Shown here: in pieces, positions 43,790 to 54,724 of the stretch | Position numbering within the stretch: the stretch's first letter is position 1 | Layout: every line of letters starts with the position of its first letter | Assembly (NCBI GenBank): GCA_029717555.1 | Contig: JAMDHS010000028.1 | Location: 124,001-188,000 of the forward strand | DNA: 64,000 nucleotides | Reading direction: 5' to 3' | DNA from: Peribolospora baueri | Lineage: Eukaryota > Basidiomycota > Peribolosporomycetes > Peribolosporales > Peribolosporaceae | Notes under the pieces: generated by a model | Databases searched by the model: none | Told to the model about the DNA's origin: nothing | Seen by the model: the letters and a program-made list of their open reading frames with translations, nothing else | Made by a program: the position numbers and the translations under genes

Positions 43790-46317
43790 TTAGCCAGCTT
43801 TGGCGGGCGTGGGCAAGGGCTGGTTCTCGCCCACAATGGTGAAGGCGGCCGAGTGCCAGCCCTCGCCTTCCTGAACGGCCGACTTGCGAGACTCCAACTT
43901 CTTCAGCCACGAATCGGGGTGTTCCTCGTTGATCATGGACTCCCGACGGTCGGTGACAACCTTGAAGGTGCCGGTGCCGGGGGCCTTGGAACCCGTCTCG
44001 GACTTCTTGCGCTCGAATATCTCCTTGACGACGTCCGTGCGGGTCCTGTCCTCCGAGGCTGCCGCCTCGTCCATGCGGTCACGGATAGATACGAGCTGCG
44101 TGTTGAGGTTCTCGAGGGCGGTGCGGAGGCCGTCTTGAACGGCCTTCTGGATCTGCTTCTTGATTAGGCTCTTGGCGAGAGGGCGAAGTGTCTTGTAAAG
44201 CGTGTTGTGTTTCGATTCGCGCACGGCAAAGGTGAGCTTGTCCACTTTGGCCTTGGTCTTCTTCACCACGAAGATGTTGCGCGACTTCTGGCCCGCAGGC
44301 GCGGAGCCCGCTTCGAGCTCGACCCTAGCGCTGATACCTGAACCACCGAGGAAGACGTCGGCGACACCGGAGTCGCGCATCTTGGGGAAGCCTGACTTCT
44401 TGGAGAAGTAAAAGCACACGTCGCGCATGTCCGCCTGGACCTGGCTGAAGCTGATCGTAAAGTTGTGCTTCTGGAAGTCACCCAGAGTGCTGTACGGCGA
44501 GAGTTTGAAGTACGAGTGCTGGTCGATCTCAAACAGGTTAGGCATCAGGTTTTGACCCTCGAGCGTGAGGTTCTCGATGACAAGGTCGATCATCTTGTCC
44601 GAGTATTCCACACGGGGGATCGGGATGTAACCGACATGCTCGAGGAGTGAGGGAAGAATGGTAGAGCGGATGTCCTGCCAGAGGTTGGGCTTGAACGTCG
44701 GCTTGCCGTCGGCGTCGAGGAAAAGATCCTTGGTGAGGCGCTTCCAATCCTCGCCAAACTTGACATTCAACGGATCCTCCGCCATGCCCTGGAAGAAAGT
44801 ATGTATGCGGTCGAAGAGCAAATCCTTGTGGGGCTTGTACTTGGCTGGGCGACCTTCCTTGTCCGTGACGAAGAACAGTTTGCCACTGTCGCGCAGTCTA
44901 CGGGCCTCGACGTTTGCCTCGTCCCTCATAACGTAACCGGGCTCCTGGAGTATGGCGCGTAGGTACTTGTCAAGGTCCTTGAACCACTGGCGCAGCTCGG
45001 CGTCATTCTTGACATCCTCGTAGATCTGGTCGATAGCTTCGAATATAGGCTTGGTCGGCCGTCCATTGGCGAAACGCTCGATGAGCGTGAGGAAGGATCC
45101 TTCCGCCTTGGCCCAGTTGGAGTCCCTGCGGACGGCGCCGACACCGTCGCCGCCCTGACCGGCAAGAGCACCAGCATGACCCTGGTATGTCTCGGCGGTG
45201 GTGAGGAAGAAGTCGATGGCGTCTTGGTAGTCGCGGTGGCGCTGAATCTCGACGATAACCTTCTTGAGGCGGAAGATGAACTGGTCACGCCTCTCTTCAG
45301 GGAACTTGTCCTTGAGGTACTCTTTGCCCTTATTGAACTGGTCCTTGACACGATTGCGGTGCTCCTCAGGGATGCGGTCGCGGAGAGCAGACATCTTCTC
45401 CTTCGCCGTCTTCTTCGATTGCTCCCGAGCCGCCTCCGTATCCTTCGTCGGGTCGGTCGAGGCCACCTGCTGATGAGCGTCCAGGGCTTCCGCCCTCGTC
45501 TCATCGGCAGCATGGGCGGCCTTGTCCTTCTTCTTCCCAAAGGTAGGAGCATCAATAAACTGGTCCGCCGGCGCAGGCTCGTCGACCTTGTCGAGATGCT
45601 CTTGGTTGGGACGAGCGGCGTTGGCGGCCTTCACGGCGGTATCTGCAAAGATGTCGCGACCGACGATGCCGGCGTCTTCAAGCAGCTTGCGTGCCTCAGC
45701 ATTAGTGAGGAGGAGCTTCCCAAGAGTGCGGAAAGACTCAGCAGCCTTTGTGGCGTCGGACTTGCGCTCATCCTTCGAGACGGGCACGGTGCCACCCTTG
45801 GCGGCCGAGTAGTCCGTCAAGCGAGTATGGTAGAGGAAGTTTTGCACTGTGGGTGAACCAACACGATAGCAGTGTCAATACATCAGCCCGTCGCTCGCGA
45901 AACCAAGAATGGTTCGACGACAACTCACGCTCCTCGTCACTGTTCTTCTGCGCCACGATTTCCTTCGCGGTAGTAATCACATCGCGCACATCGCCGACGA
46001 GCTTCTTCCCCTCCGGGCTAAGCTTTTCGAGGTCGACGGGAGAGTGAGAGAGCACATAGTCGAGCGTCTCTTCGATCTGCTTGTTGTCGGGATAACGGCC
46101 CTCGCGAAAAGCCTGGATGACGCCGATGAACCGAAGCTTTCGGTCGACGTCAGCGGCCTTGAACTTGGGGTCCGTGGGCTTGGTGACGGCGTCCTGCATG
46201 AAGAAAGCAGGGAACGGGACCTGTCATAAGGTGTGCGTTGATTAGAGGAATGAGAGGGCTACTCACGCCGGCTGGATGCTCAGAGACCTGAGCCTGAGCG
46301 GGAGGGACAGTGGACAT
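43790..46317 (-). CDS. DUF5923/DUF4449 BPI (TULIP)-like lipid-binding protein
   Basis: Three exons (minus): 46317-46267, 46220-45929 and 45846-43790, giving 799 residues. The N-terminal half is helical and charged (TLDYVLSHSPVDLEKLSPEG, SFRTLGKLLLTNAEARKLLE, EEHRNRVKDQFNKGKEYLKD). The C-terminal half has the BPI/TULIP-type pattern: YIPIPRVEYSDKMIDLVIEN, LMPNLFEIDQHSYFKLSPYS, FTISFSQVQADMRDVCFYFS and GVADVFLGGSGISARVELEA. These match a widespread fungal family of roughly 800 residues annotated as DUF5923 plus DUF4449 and linked to bactericidal/permeability-increasing proteins. The likely role is binding or transport of lipids at membranes. The first intron is only 46 nt. No signal peptide is visible, so a cytosolic or membrane-peripheral location is likely. 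Confidence 0.9.
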
Positions 46318-47587
46318 TTTGTGGGTTGAAGTTGGTTTGAGACGAAAGCGAAAAAATGTGTTAAGGTAGAGTGGCTTGGCAGAGGAGTGGAGTGAGAGCT
46401 TAATGACGGATTGTGAGAGGGCGTCTGCGTCCAGGAAGTGTGCAAATGTATACGGCTAGGACGAATGAAGTGGGTGAACGCCCAACGGTTGATGGTGGGA
46501 GGGAGGGTGTAACAAGGTAGCGGCGATGAATGCGGATGGTGGTGGAAAGCGAGGAAGGGAGGATAAATGCTTGTCGCTTGGTCGTCCGCCTCGGTCTTAT
46601 ACTTATGGGTCTCACTTCAGGCAAGGGGCGGGAACTCGATCGAGAGGTGAGCTGAGCTCAGCTTGCGCGAAGGTGACGACGGAGCCCCAAAATGACTTCT
46701 TCCCGGATCAAGCAAATCGGTTTCCGCCAGCCTATCCTGCCGCACACCCCACCTCACACCCCGCCGGCCGCATTTCCACTTGTTTCCACCCGTCCTTATC
46801 CAGGACTGAAGGCCATCTCCGCTCTTGGGTTCGGTGAAAGAACAGCGCTCAAGACAGCTCGGCTTGTCTCACCTGCGAACGCGATGATCATTCAACTCGA
46901 TCGTCCGGCCAACTCTGGCCTCACACCGCTCCCACTACCTTCCAGCAACCAGCATCGACTATACTGACCTTGACCCCGCACTGATGCCAACCCCGTCTCC
47001 ATCCCAGGCAACGAGGGGATGAGCAACGTCAACGTGATGACGAAAGGATTACGAAAATCGGATTCGGGTCGATCGAAGACGCATGCGGAAGATCGACGCG
47101 ATCGGTTACGTCATCGTCGTCGGGTTTATATTAGTAATCGACAGCACGTGATCAGCCGCAGTCGCTTCCAAAGGGGCACATGCAAAAACCCGGGGGGACC
47201 GCCTCGGCTTAGTCGTACACATTAACTTTCTTCCTAATTATTAGTCCTTTGCTAATACCATATACGGCTGATTAAGACAGGAAAGTCCTTTTAGGCTTCG
47301 AAGCGTCCTTCCTTCCCCGGTCAAACTGTCACGGGGGCCGAGATGGATGCAGATAAAAAGGAGAAAGCCCGTCGCCGGATGCGATGTCCGTGGCCAGCGC
47401 GGCGATGACGGATGCGGAAGACGTAACCGGAAGACGCAACAATGACAACATAGCTGCGGCGTATGTCACGTGCTGATGTACACGTCACGTGATCATTGGG
47501 TCGGCGTTAAGCGGCGCTTCAAGCCGGCCTGAGGAAGAACTTGCTGGTCGACACAGTAGTAGCTTTCCGATTTCGACACCGCTCGTC
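46318..47587. other. Divergent 1.27-kb promoter region
   Basis: Lies between the DUF4449 gene (-) and the uS9m gene (+). It holds CACGTG at 47145-47150 and two more near 47470-47490, and an AT-richer patch at about 47220-47280. No conserved ORF. Confidence 0.55.
47467..47491. promoter_or_regulatory. Paired CACGTG boxes before uS9m
   Basis: CACGTG at 47467-47472 and again at 47486-47491; the second is in the fully palindromic context TCACGTGA. They lie about 100-120 bp upstream of the mitoribosomal gene start. They match the bHLH (Cbf1/USF-type) core. Confidence 0.45.
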
Positions 47588-48539
47588 ATGGCCAGCCTTT
47601 TGCGACAGCCCTTGCGAGCGGCGATCGCGTCCGCTTCTAGGACATGGGCCTCGTCCACATCGTCTTTCGGTATTGTGGCGACGGTGGCGACTGTTCGTCG
47701 CGCCTCTAGTGCCTTCCGACCAGCGGGATCCGAGGACTCCGACGTGGTGCCCCTTTCGCCCCGACCTAAGCCTCCTTCGCCTTCCTTCTTCACTGGCCGA
47801 AGCTCCGAGGTCGACTCACTTCTTGCCTATGAGGCGGCTGCTCGACATAGTCCCCGAGGTGACGCCACCGTCTCGCATCGCCCTTCTCTCGATCCAACTC
47901 CGGCCCCGAGGCAGCCAAGGAAGAGAGGAGAGATGGACGAGGAGGGTAGGGCGTATGGGTTGGGGCGTAGGAAGGAGAGCTCGGCTCGCGTATGGATCAT
48001 TCCCGTTTGGGACCAGTTTGGCCTTGCGGCGCACGCGCAGGAGCCTTCGTCCACTCAATCTCGTCAGGGCGGTTCCCCAGCAAGCCTCTCTTCGCCCGTC
48101 GAATCATTGCCTCCGCCGAACCCAGGCGCCATCCTGGTCAACGGCGTGCCCGTCTCTGAGTACTTTGGGCGCTTTGTAGACCTCGAGACGGTCACCTGGC
48201 CACTCAAGCTCACTGGCCTCGTGGGTGCTTTCAACGTCTTCGCTCTCGTTCGCGGCGGCGGCACGACCGGTCAGGCCGGGGCTATCGCGCATGGCTTGGC
48301 CAAGGCGGTCGTGGTGGCAAAGCCTGAGCTGGAGAGGATACTTCTCAAAGGTGCGTGCGCTACTGCTCGATAAGGCCATATGTGTTATATATGTCCCCTG
48401 AGGTGGATGGCCTGACCTAATCGCTTCTACTTTCTTCCTATATTCAGACGGCGTGCTCAAGCGCGACCCGCGCATGGTGGAACGGAAAAAGACGGGTCGG
48501 GTCAAGGCGCGCAAGCGTCCCACTTGGGTTAAACGTTAG
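47588..48539 (+). CDS. MRPS9: Mitochondrial ribosomal protein uS9m
   Basis: Two exons, 47588-48350 and 48448-48539, encode 284 residues. The Arg/Ser/Ala-rich start ([18 protein letters not shown]) is a mitochondrial presequence. The S9 core is C-terminal: [54 protein letters not shown], then [20 protein letters not shown] and the end PTWVKR. These contact the P-site tRNA in the small mitoribosomal subunit. The intron splits the Asp codon of KDGVLKRD. An in-frame upstream ATG at 47489 is disfavoured because the presequence begins naturally at 47588. The promoter has paired CACGTG boxes. It is convergent with the RWD-DUF1115 gene, whose stop lies under 180 bp away. Confidence 0.95.
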
Positions 48540-48716
48540 GCGGAAGGAAATTTTTCGCCGACACGGCTGGCTTGTACACTATTCTCTTCTCTTCTCCGCC
48601 CTTCTCTGCTTTGTGCGGCTGGACGACTCTTGCAATGTGATAAGGAAGGCTGTCACTTCGCTTTGTGGATTCGTACAGCGTCGAGAAATTCTTCTTCCAG
48701 TCCCACTGAACGCAGC

Positions 48717-50112
48717 CTAGCGGTAACGACGGAGGAGCCCTAGGCTGTGAGCACACGAAATGGCGTTGAGACAGAAATCGGAAAACCCACCTCTCGCTCA
48801 GCTCGCTCATCGTTTCTACCTCTTCAACTCCGGGTCTGACCTTGGCTTTCCCTCCGACGCGCCAACATTCGGCTAAGGCAGCTTTGCCGCGCTTGCCTGC
48901 CAATGTCGGGGACGCGATTGCCCGTTCTCGAAGGGATGTTTCTGGCGGAGAAGGTAGTAATTGGGAGGAGGACAGAGCATACGGAACGGACAGGCGGACA
49001 GAGAGGGCGTGCCAGTTGAGGCTCTGCGCGAGAGGTATCGGAGTGAGCGGCAGGGTGAGAATGGATGGCGTATAAGGCACACAAGGCACGAAGGCGAGGA
49101 TAGCGCACTTTGATCCGTCGTACAAATTCGTCGATGTCGGATAATAGACCGTCCAAGACGATGATTCCCGGGTACCTGAGTGCAGCGGAGACCGTCAATG
49201 TCCAACATCCGAGGAAGTAAATTAAGGAGCTGGTGCTGAGACGACGAAGGTCTCCTCACCCTGGCTTGACGACACCCCAGCAATCCAACTCGGCTGCCCA
49301 TGCAATCAGATCCTTTCGTTTCCCAGTCGCCTTGATGTGGTGAGACCAGATGATCACTCGCTGGAATTCAAAGGTTGTCTTCCGCTCGTCTTCATCTTCG
49401 TTGTTGGCCGACTTGTTCCCGGCCGTCTGGCCGGAAATGTTGTCCGTCCGGCCTGTCGGGGAATGGGAAGGAAGACGCCTAGCGATGTGGTCCTGGAGGT
49501 GGATCAGCACGTCGTACACGCGGTGGTCTGCGAGTGTTTTCAAAGGGAAGACCATCATTATGACGTCCATGGGGCCCTTTTTCACGCCGTTCCTGCGTAC
49601 CGGCAGCGCTCACCTTCTTCTCTATTCGCCTCCACCCTCGCCAATACGAGAGCCGCAATCGATGCTTGAGTTGTCCTATCTAGTCCATCGCCCTTCGTTA
49701 GGATCACCGGATCTCGCCCTTCCTCCGGTAACAGCACGGACGCGGACTCAGAACGTGACCCGTAGCCGCGCGGGAGTTGTACGTCCAGCCAAACGCCTGG
49801 CAGCGACCTCCCGGCCGACGAGCGCTCCAAGGACACCTCGGCGGAGACCGCAACAAGGAACCGAAATGGCGTTAAAGCGTCCCAACGCCCCGCTCCTGTC
49901 TCGGCGTTCAACGGGGAAGGCTCGAAGTTTTCCGCTGCCACGACCAAGCGCTCCCAAAGAGCCTCCTCTCCTTCGTCGCCTTCATCTCTGGACCTCGCAG
50001 CCGGAACCCACCGAAATCCTCCTTGGGGTAATGAGGCGCGGAGAAGGACAAGCTCGGATATTTGAGCTTCGAGCGCTTCCTGTGAGGATGGTGAGGTGTC
50101 GGGGGTGGACAT
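48717..50112 (-). CDS. RWD and DUF1115 domain protein (RWDD2-like)
   Basis: Five exons (minus): 50112-49614, 49527-49260, 49175-49109, 49023-48791 and 48744-48717, giving 364 residues. The N-terminal RWD domain includes EALEAQISELVLLRASLP, then LPGVWLDVQLPRGYGS and an ASIAALVLARVEANREE helix. The C-terminal DUF1115 part has RVIIWSHHIKATGKRKDLIA, WAAELDCWGVVKPGYPGIIV and LDGLLSDIDEFVRRIKSLNW. It ends SELSESLGLLRRYR. RWDD2-type proteins are conserved but poorly characterised; RWD folds usually mediate protein contacts. The last intron (48745-48790) is only 46 nt. Without that splice the frame would run about 85 residues further through non-conserved sequence. The exon 1-2 join (GAA G|AC CAC) was set by phase. 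Confidence 0.85.
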
Positions 50113-50888
50113 TGGAGCGGCGGTGGTGCAAGCTAGCCCTACAACGGCGCTTGTTAGAGGTCGACATTGTTACGTAAGCGATCTTTGGCTATCTGAGCAC
50201 GTGGTGCCTTTCCTATTCTATTCTCCGAGGGGCTTCTCAAGCATGCCGAAGCTCTTCGAGTCATTATGTCGGGGGTCTCGCTTCTCAAGCTCTTATTTAT
50301 TGACGTCCTATTTCTTCCTTTGGATGCCGATGTTGCGAGTGATGGGCTGTCCGCTGAACCACCGCGGAAGGGGGATGTTGATCAAGCCATCCACTAAGAA
50401 GCCGCGTTCCTACCTTTCGACAGGTGTCGCGTCTTTGGGCGGTTCAGTGAAGATCTCGAATGGACTGGACTGGTCTTTTTACGCCCAGTGGATGGCTTTG
50501 CTACGTAACTGATGTTGTCCCCGCCCTGCCGTTCTGACCGTTCTGGCGAGAACGTGCAGCCCGTGGTCAGGACCGAGGCGCAAGTGCCTGGATGGCATGT
50601 AAAGCGCTCGTCCTTTCACGACTACAACCACCACCGTCTCTCCCAAGTTTCCCTTTTTCTCCCTTCTGCTCGCTCTCTGGCAGCAGCCTTAGGTGCTTTT
50701 TTAGCGCGGACAGGATCTGCTTGACTTCGGGGCTGGACCTCGCTTTACCATCCACATTCTCTTCGAACGCCCCCTAGTCCTCGCGCCTGGTGCGCTTTCT
50801 GTTCAGGCTTCGCCTCGCTCGGACCTGTGCGTTGATAGTCTTGAGGATTGGCACCCTTTTTTATTTTTATTTTTTTTCCTTCAACGAT
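50113..50888. other. Divergent promoter region, RWD gene / GH17 gene
   Basis: About 780 bp between divergent genes. The GH17 side is pyrimidine-rich with a T-run just before its start codon. No gene seen. Confidence 0.55.
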
Positions 50889-53015
50889 ATGAAGGTCAGC
50901 CGCATACTCATCGGGCTCATGCTCGGTATCGTTGCCCTAGAGGCGGACGCCGCGCCTCTGGTCACGTCGTCCCTCTCTTCGCCCCAGTCGGTCTGGAGCC
51001 CCCTTAGGATGGAGCCGGTCACTCGACTCCTGCGCGCAGGTTCGTCTGCAATGGCCGCTCGGATGGATCGTGTACGTGCGGCTGTCGCGGATAGCGCCTT
51101 GGGAGCAGAGACGAGGGCCGGTCGAAGGAGAGCACAGAGCGCCGACCTGGACGACTGCTCGGACTCGCCTTCTTCCACTGCGTCTTCAAACACGTCGGTC
51201 TCACCAATGACTCCAAGTACCACTACCACACCGCCTTTTTCCACTGCGTCATCATACACGTCGGCATCGCCTACGACTCCATGTACCGCTTCCATACTGC
51301 CTTCTTCCACTGCATCATCAAACACATCGACCTCGCCCACGACTTTGCCCGCAATTTCGTCCGCATCTTCAAGTACTGCTACCACACCGCCCGCAACTTC
51401 AAGTCCTACTGACACATTGCCAGCGACTTCAAGTACTAGTGTCACACCGCCCGCAGCCTCTTCCTCTACCAATCCTGTGGCAACCCAGGCGGCCGCCTGC
51501 TTCCCTGCTCTCAACTTCACCACCCCGAACAAGGTGCCGACGTGGAACGGCAATGCGACAAAGGCGGACGGCGTCAGGGACGGCTGGTGGTGCAATTGGG
51601 ACGACGAGTACGCTTTCATGGGGTTCAGCTATGATTTGAGCGCGTGTGAGTTTGGAAACGGTTTGGGGCGGTGCCCCAATGGTGATATGAGGTGGAAGTG
51701 CGCACCTGCTAAATTGGTATTATGTCTTGTGTACGTGCTCCCACACAGGCCCGTCCAAGGCCAAGATGTCGTCCGACTTCAAAAGGATGCGCAGCCAGTT
51801 CAATGCTCGCTACGTCAGGCTCTATTCTGCCTGGTCAGTCTCGAAAGACTGCTGACAAACAGGCTGCTTTACTCATGATACTGAAAAACGTGTCTTCTTC
51901 TCTTTGAACAGTGACAAATCCGGCTTCATGGACGACGTGATCGACACGGCATATTCGGCCAATATCGGCGTACACGCGCTGCTCTGGTTTGGCTTTGACG
52001 GGACCTTGAACGCCTATAGGCCTCGCAAGGCGTCCATGCTCAAGACGCTGAAGAGCAACCCGAAGGCTCCGCTCGTCGTGCGAGCCTTGGCCGCCGGCAG
52101 CGAGCCCCTCTTTGACTGGGTGAGAAATCGTGCGCAGCGAGTCTTCTTTGCTCTATCTGTTGCTTTTGCTTCTCCTGAAGTTTGGCTTGGCTCCCCTGTT
52201 TCACCTACCGAACTGCGCAGGCCATCTCGCCGTCTCAGCTCGCATCGGAGGTGGCCGATATCAAGAGTCAGCTGAAGTCTCTCGGGATCAAGGTGACAGT
52301 CTCGGACATGCCATGTGAGCAACATTCGTTGTCTCACCGGTCGGTCGGCTAGGTCACACGCGGTAACTTACAAGATTGTTTCTCGTTGTGTCTGACCGCC
52401 TCGCAGACGGTTTCCAAATCCACCACAATGCGCCGCAGGTCTTCAACGCGATAGACTTGGTCGAGGGGAACAGTGAGTCGAGGTCCCATCCATACTTCAT
52501 TAAGTGCCCTCCGCTGGAACGGGTTGCTGACGTTATCCGCCACATAGTCCTCCCGTTTTTCGACTCTTCCGCGACCACGGGAGGCTCTTCAAAGACGTGG
52601 TCATTTGTCCACTGGTCACTCAACTACTTCCTCTCACAACCGGCTGTCAAGTTGGCGGGCAAAAAGGTTCTTTTCACCCAGACGGGCTGGCCGTCGAACC
52701 AAAATGTGTGGAAGGCGAACAGCAGGACGGCGGTGGCGAGCGTGGGCAACGAGCATGCTTACTTCTCCTTGCTCGACAGCAAGTGCGAGATGTTCAAACA
52801 TCAGCAAGGCGGCGGTGTGGGGTGGTTTGCTCAAATTTGGGAGGACTCCATGGTGAGTTAGGCTGCGTTTGTGTTTGTCTCTATGTGACAGGAGCGACGA
52901 TATTGACCGATCAGCTACTGGCGGTTGCCACGTCGAAAAACAGCTGGACGGATGGGGCATCGTTGGACAGGGCGGCAAGCCAAAGTTCCGCTTTGCGCCC
53001 CGCACAGAGTGTTAG
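50889..53015 (+). CDS. Secreted GH17 beta-1,3-glucanase-like protein
   Basis: Seven exons: 50889-51645, 51749-51833, 51912-52119, 52221-52314, 52407-52472, 52548-52852 and 52944-53015, giving 528 residues. A signal peptide (MKVSRILIGLMLGIVALEA) precedes a Ser/Thr-rich linker with a 22-residue repeat, expected to be O-glycosylated. The GH17 barrel includes ARYVRLYSACDKSGFMDD, ALLWFGFDGTLN, RALAAGSEPLFDW with the acid/base Glu (E345), KVTVSDMPYGFQ and KTWSFVHWSLNYF. It ends KPKFRFAPRTEC. At the usual nucleophile motif ETGWPS the sequence reads TQTGWPS (Q448), so the expected nucleophile Glu is absent. It should act at the cell wall on beta-1,3-glucan as an enzyme, transglycosylase or binding protein. 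The start after an upstream in-frame ATG (50790) is preferred because it gives the signal peptide. Confidence 0.9.
51168..51365 (+). repeat. Three 66-bp tandem units in GH17 linker
   Basis: Units begin at about 51168, 51234 and 51300, each encoding variants of STASSNTSVSPMTP. The period is exactly 22 codons, so copy changes stay in frame and would alter linker length only. Confidence 0.75.
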
Positions 53016-53985
53016 ATGGTGACTCTAGACGCTGTCGTTCAGCTGCAGGTGTGTTTTCCAGCACATGTAAGCTATGTCTACACCTTGGCGCTCGATCGGG
53101 CCGACAGAGGCGAGCTGTGGGCGACGTCCGGTGCCGCGTCGTCGAACACCTAAGATCTCGCGTTGGCTCGGTGCTGCTGCGGCGCACGCGCGTGCGTTCC
53201 CCTGTGGCCGTGGCCGGTCGCAACGATGACGCTGCTCGTCTCGTCATTGTACCGTAGCAGGTCGGGTTCGGGTCGATTCGACCACCGCAAGCGGGACAAG
53301 CCCGTTCTATCCAGGTATCCCACATGCACTTGCCTCACACGGAGTGTCGATGCCGCCGCCGCTGCCGCCCGGCCGTCGAGGCGCCATGGCAAGGCATGTC
53401 TATGCTCCGATGGCAGTGGTGCGAAGAACCGTTGACCTTGGCCGGCCGTTCCTCGTGAGATGCACAGGTCGACCGTCGGCCCACGAGATTGTCGGCAACG
53501 CGTACAGCGTTTGATGTGGCTCCCTAATGTTTTCTTCGCAGCCTTCCTTTCCTACCAAGCCTGGTTTGCAACCATCTGTCATCTTCCAGGCCGGCATCTC
53601 ACATGTGGCTTCAAATGAGCTTCATACCCGATCGTCTTCGTCCGCCTCGCAGACGGCCGGCCGTGTCGCAGTAACGGGATCAAATCCTATAAATAATTTA
53701 ACTGATGAACATCGATTAAGTATTAGTAAAGCTAATAGTAAACCTATTTTTGTTTATTTAGATAATACTCTGACGACGACACATGTACACGAGCGAGCTG
53801 AGCTCATTCCCCCCGCCCGCGTGCTCACCATACCCATTTCTCGTTGCCTCTCTCTCGAGTCCCTTGTCCATTTCGGGCGACGAGGCGAGGCTCGCGACCT
53901 ATACCTGTCCTGCTGTTCTCGTCTCTTCACAGTCGTCAACGTCTGCGAAGCCGACCTCAAGGTGTCCTTCTCCCTCACGTGTTGT
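53016..53985. other. Intergenic region downstream of GH17
   Basis: No supported gene in the first 650 bp. An 88-bp AT-rich block of mitochondrial character sits near the middle (separate entry). GC-rich nuclear sequence resumes after it. Confidence 0.5.
53682..53769 (+). other. Probable NUMT (mitochondrial DNA insertion)
   Basis: About 88 bp of roughly 75% A+T, with sharp edges in a GC-rich context. It has strongly T/A-ending codons. Translated, it reads NPINNLTDEHRLSISKANSK then PIFVYLDNT, the style of GIY-YIG (NUMOD-type) homing endonucleases encoded in fungal mitochondrial introns. The open frame continues by chance into flanking nuclear DNA. It most likely inserted during break repair. 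Confidence 0.7.
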
Positions 53986-54345
53986 ATGGAAGTCCGCGGT
54001 GTCGAGCAGTGGGGCCGCGAGACCGTGTACGTTTCCCCCAATACCGTTCCTGCCTTAAAGGTCGGACAGCCGGCGCCGATGGGAACGTACAAGGTGGAGG
54101 AGCTGGTCAAATGTGGCAGGTGGGACACCGTGAGTCGTCCGGGCTGACTCAGGCCGTCGTCGTCGTCCCTGAATCAGGCACCTCGCCTTTGCACTGTCGA
54201 ACGAGATCACGAGGACGCGGCATCGCACGTAGCTTTCGATGAACAGAACGCGAACGAGTGGAATACGATGCTACGTATCGCGAGCGAACGTGTCGAGATC
54301 CTTTTTCTGTCGCAATCCGATGGGACCGACTCACAGTTGGAGTAA
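53986..54345 (+). CDS. Orphan two-exon ORF, unknown
   Basis: Proposed exons 53986-54129 and 54178-54345 encode 103 residues starting MEVRGVEQWGRETVYVSPNT and ending FLSQSDGTDSQLE. Support comes from GC-ending codons typical of this genome, a good GTGAGT donor, a 48-nt intron with a CAG acceptor and preserved phase. The frame is open upstream of the ATG to 53527 through the NUMT, so earlier exons are possible. I recognise no family. It overlaps the 3' part of the opposite-strand ORF that starts at 54491, so at most one of the two may be real as drawn. Confidence 0.3.
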
Positions 54346-54491
54346 TCCCACGTGATCCTCTCCAGCCTGGGACCGTCAACGGGTCCGAAGCGGAAAGCGG
54401 GGGGCATGGAGACAGGCTTGACGATTCTGAACTGATACACGGCGCTGTTGAGGGTGGTAGTGTTGAAGGCGAATTTCTCCTTGGCGCTCAT
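54207..54491 (-). CDS. Orphan ORF, unknown
   Basis: The frame begins MSAKEKFAFNTTTLNSAVYQ and continues with a PPAFRFGPVDGPRLERITWD segment in excellent C-ending codons, which suggests a true first exon. A GTGAGT donor follows at 54334 and codon quality falls beyond it, so the real gene is probably spliced, with the second exon unidentified. No known domain. It could be a decayed gene fragment. Confidence 0.35.
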   Translation of the reverse strand: MSAKEKFAFNTTTLNSAVYQFRIVKPVSMPPAFRFGPVDGPRLERITWDYSNCESVPSDCDRKRISTRSLAIRSIVFHSFAFCSSKATCDAASS

Positions 54492-54724
54492 TGGCTTGAT
54501 CCTCTCCGACGCAGTCGTCGCCCCGCTGGCTCATGCAGTGCAGCGGACATGCATGTAGTATACATAGGCCGACAAGCCATCCTTTCCTTGCCTGCCCTTT
54601 CTCACATCCATTTCTCTCTCTCAGACCCGCCGTGCACTCCCCCCCCGTCGACGACCATTACTCCCCTCTACTTCGTTCCTCCACCTCAGTTCATCGTAAT
54701 CCCGACCCATTTTTTACGGGCCTT

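Noticed and set aside
53527-53985. Open frame through the NUMT as the 5' part of a gene
   Set aside because: The AT-rich block is foreign in composition and its flanks lack splice-consistent or conserved sequence.
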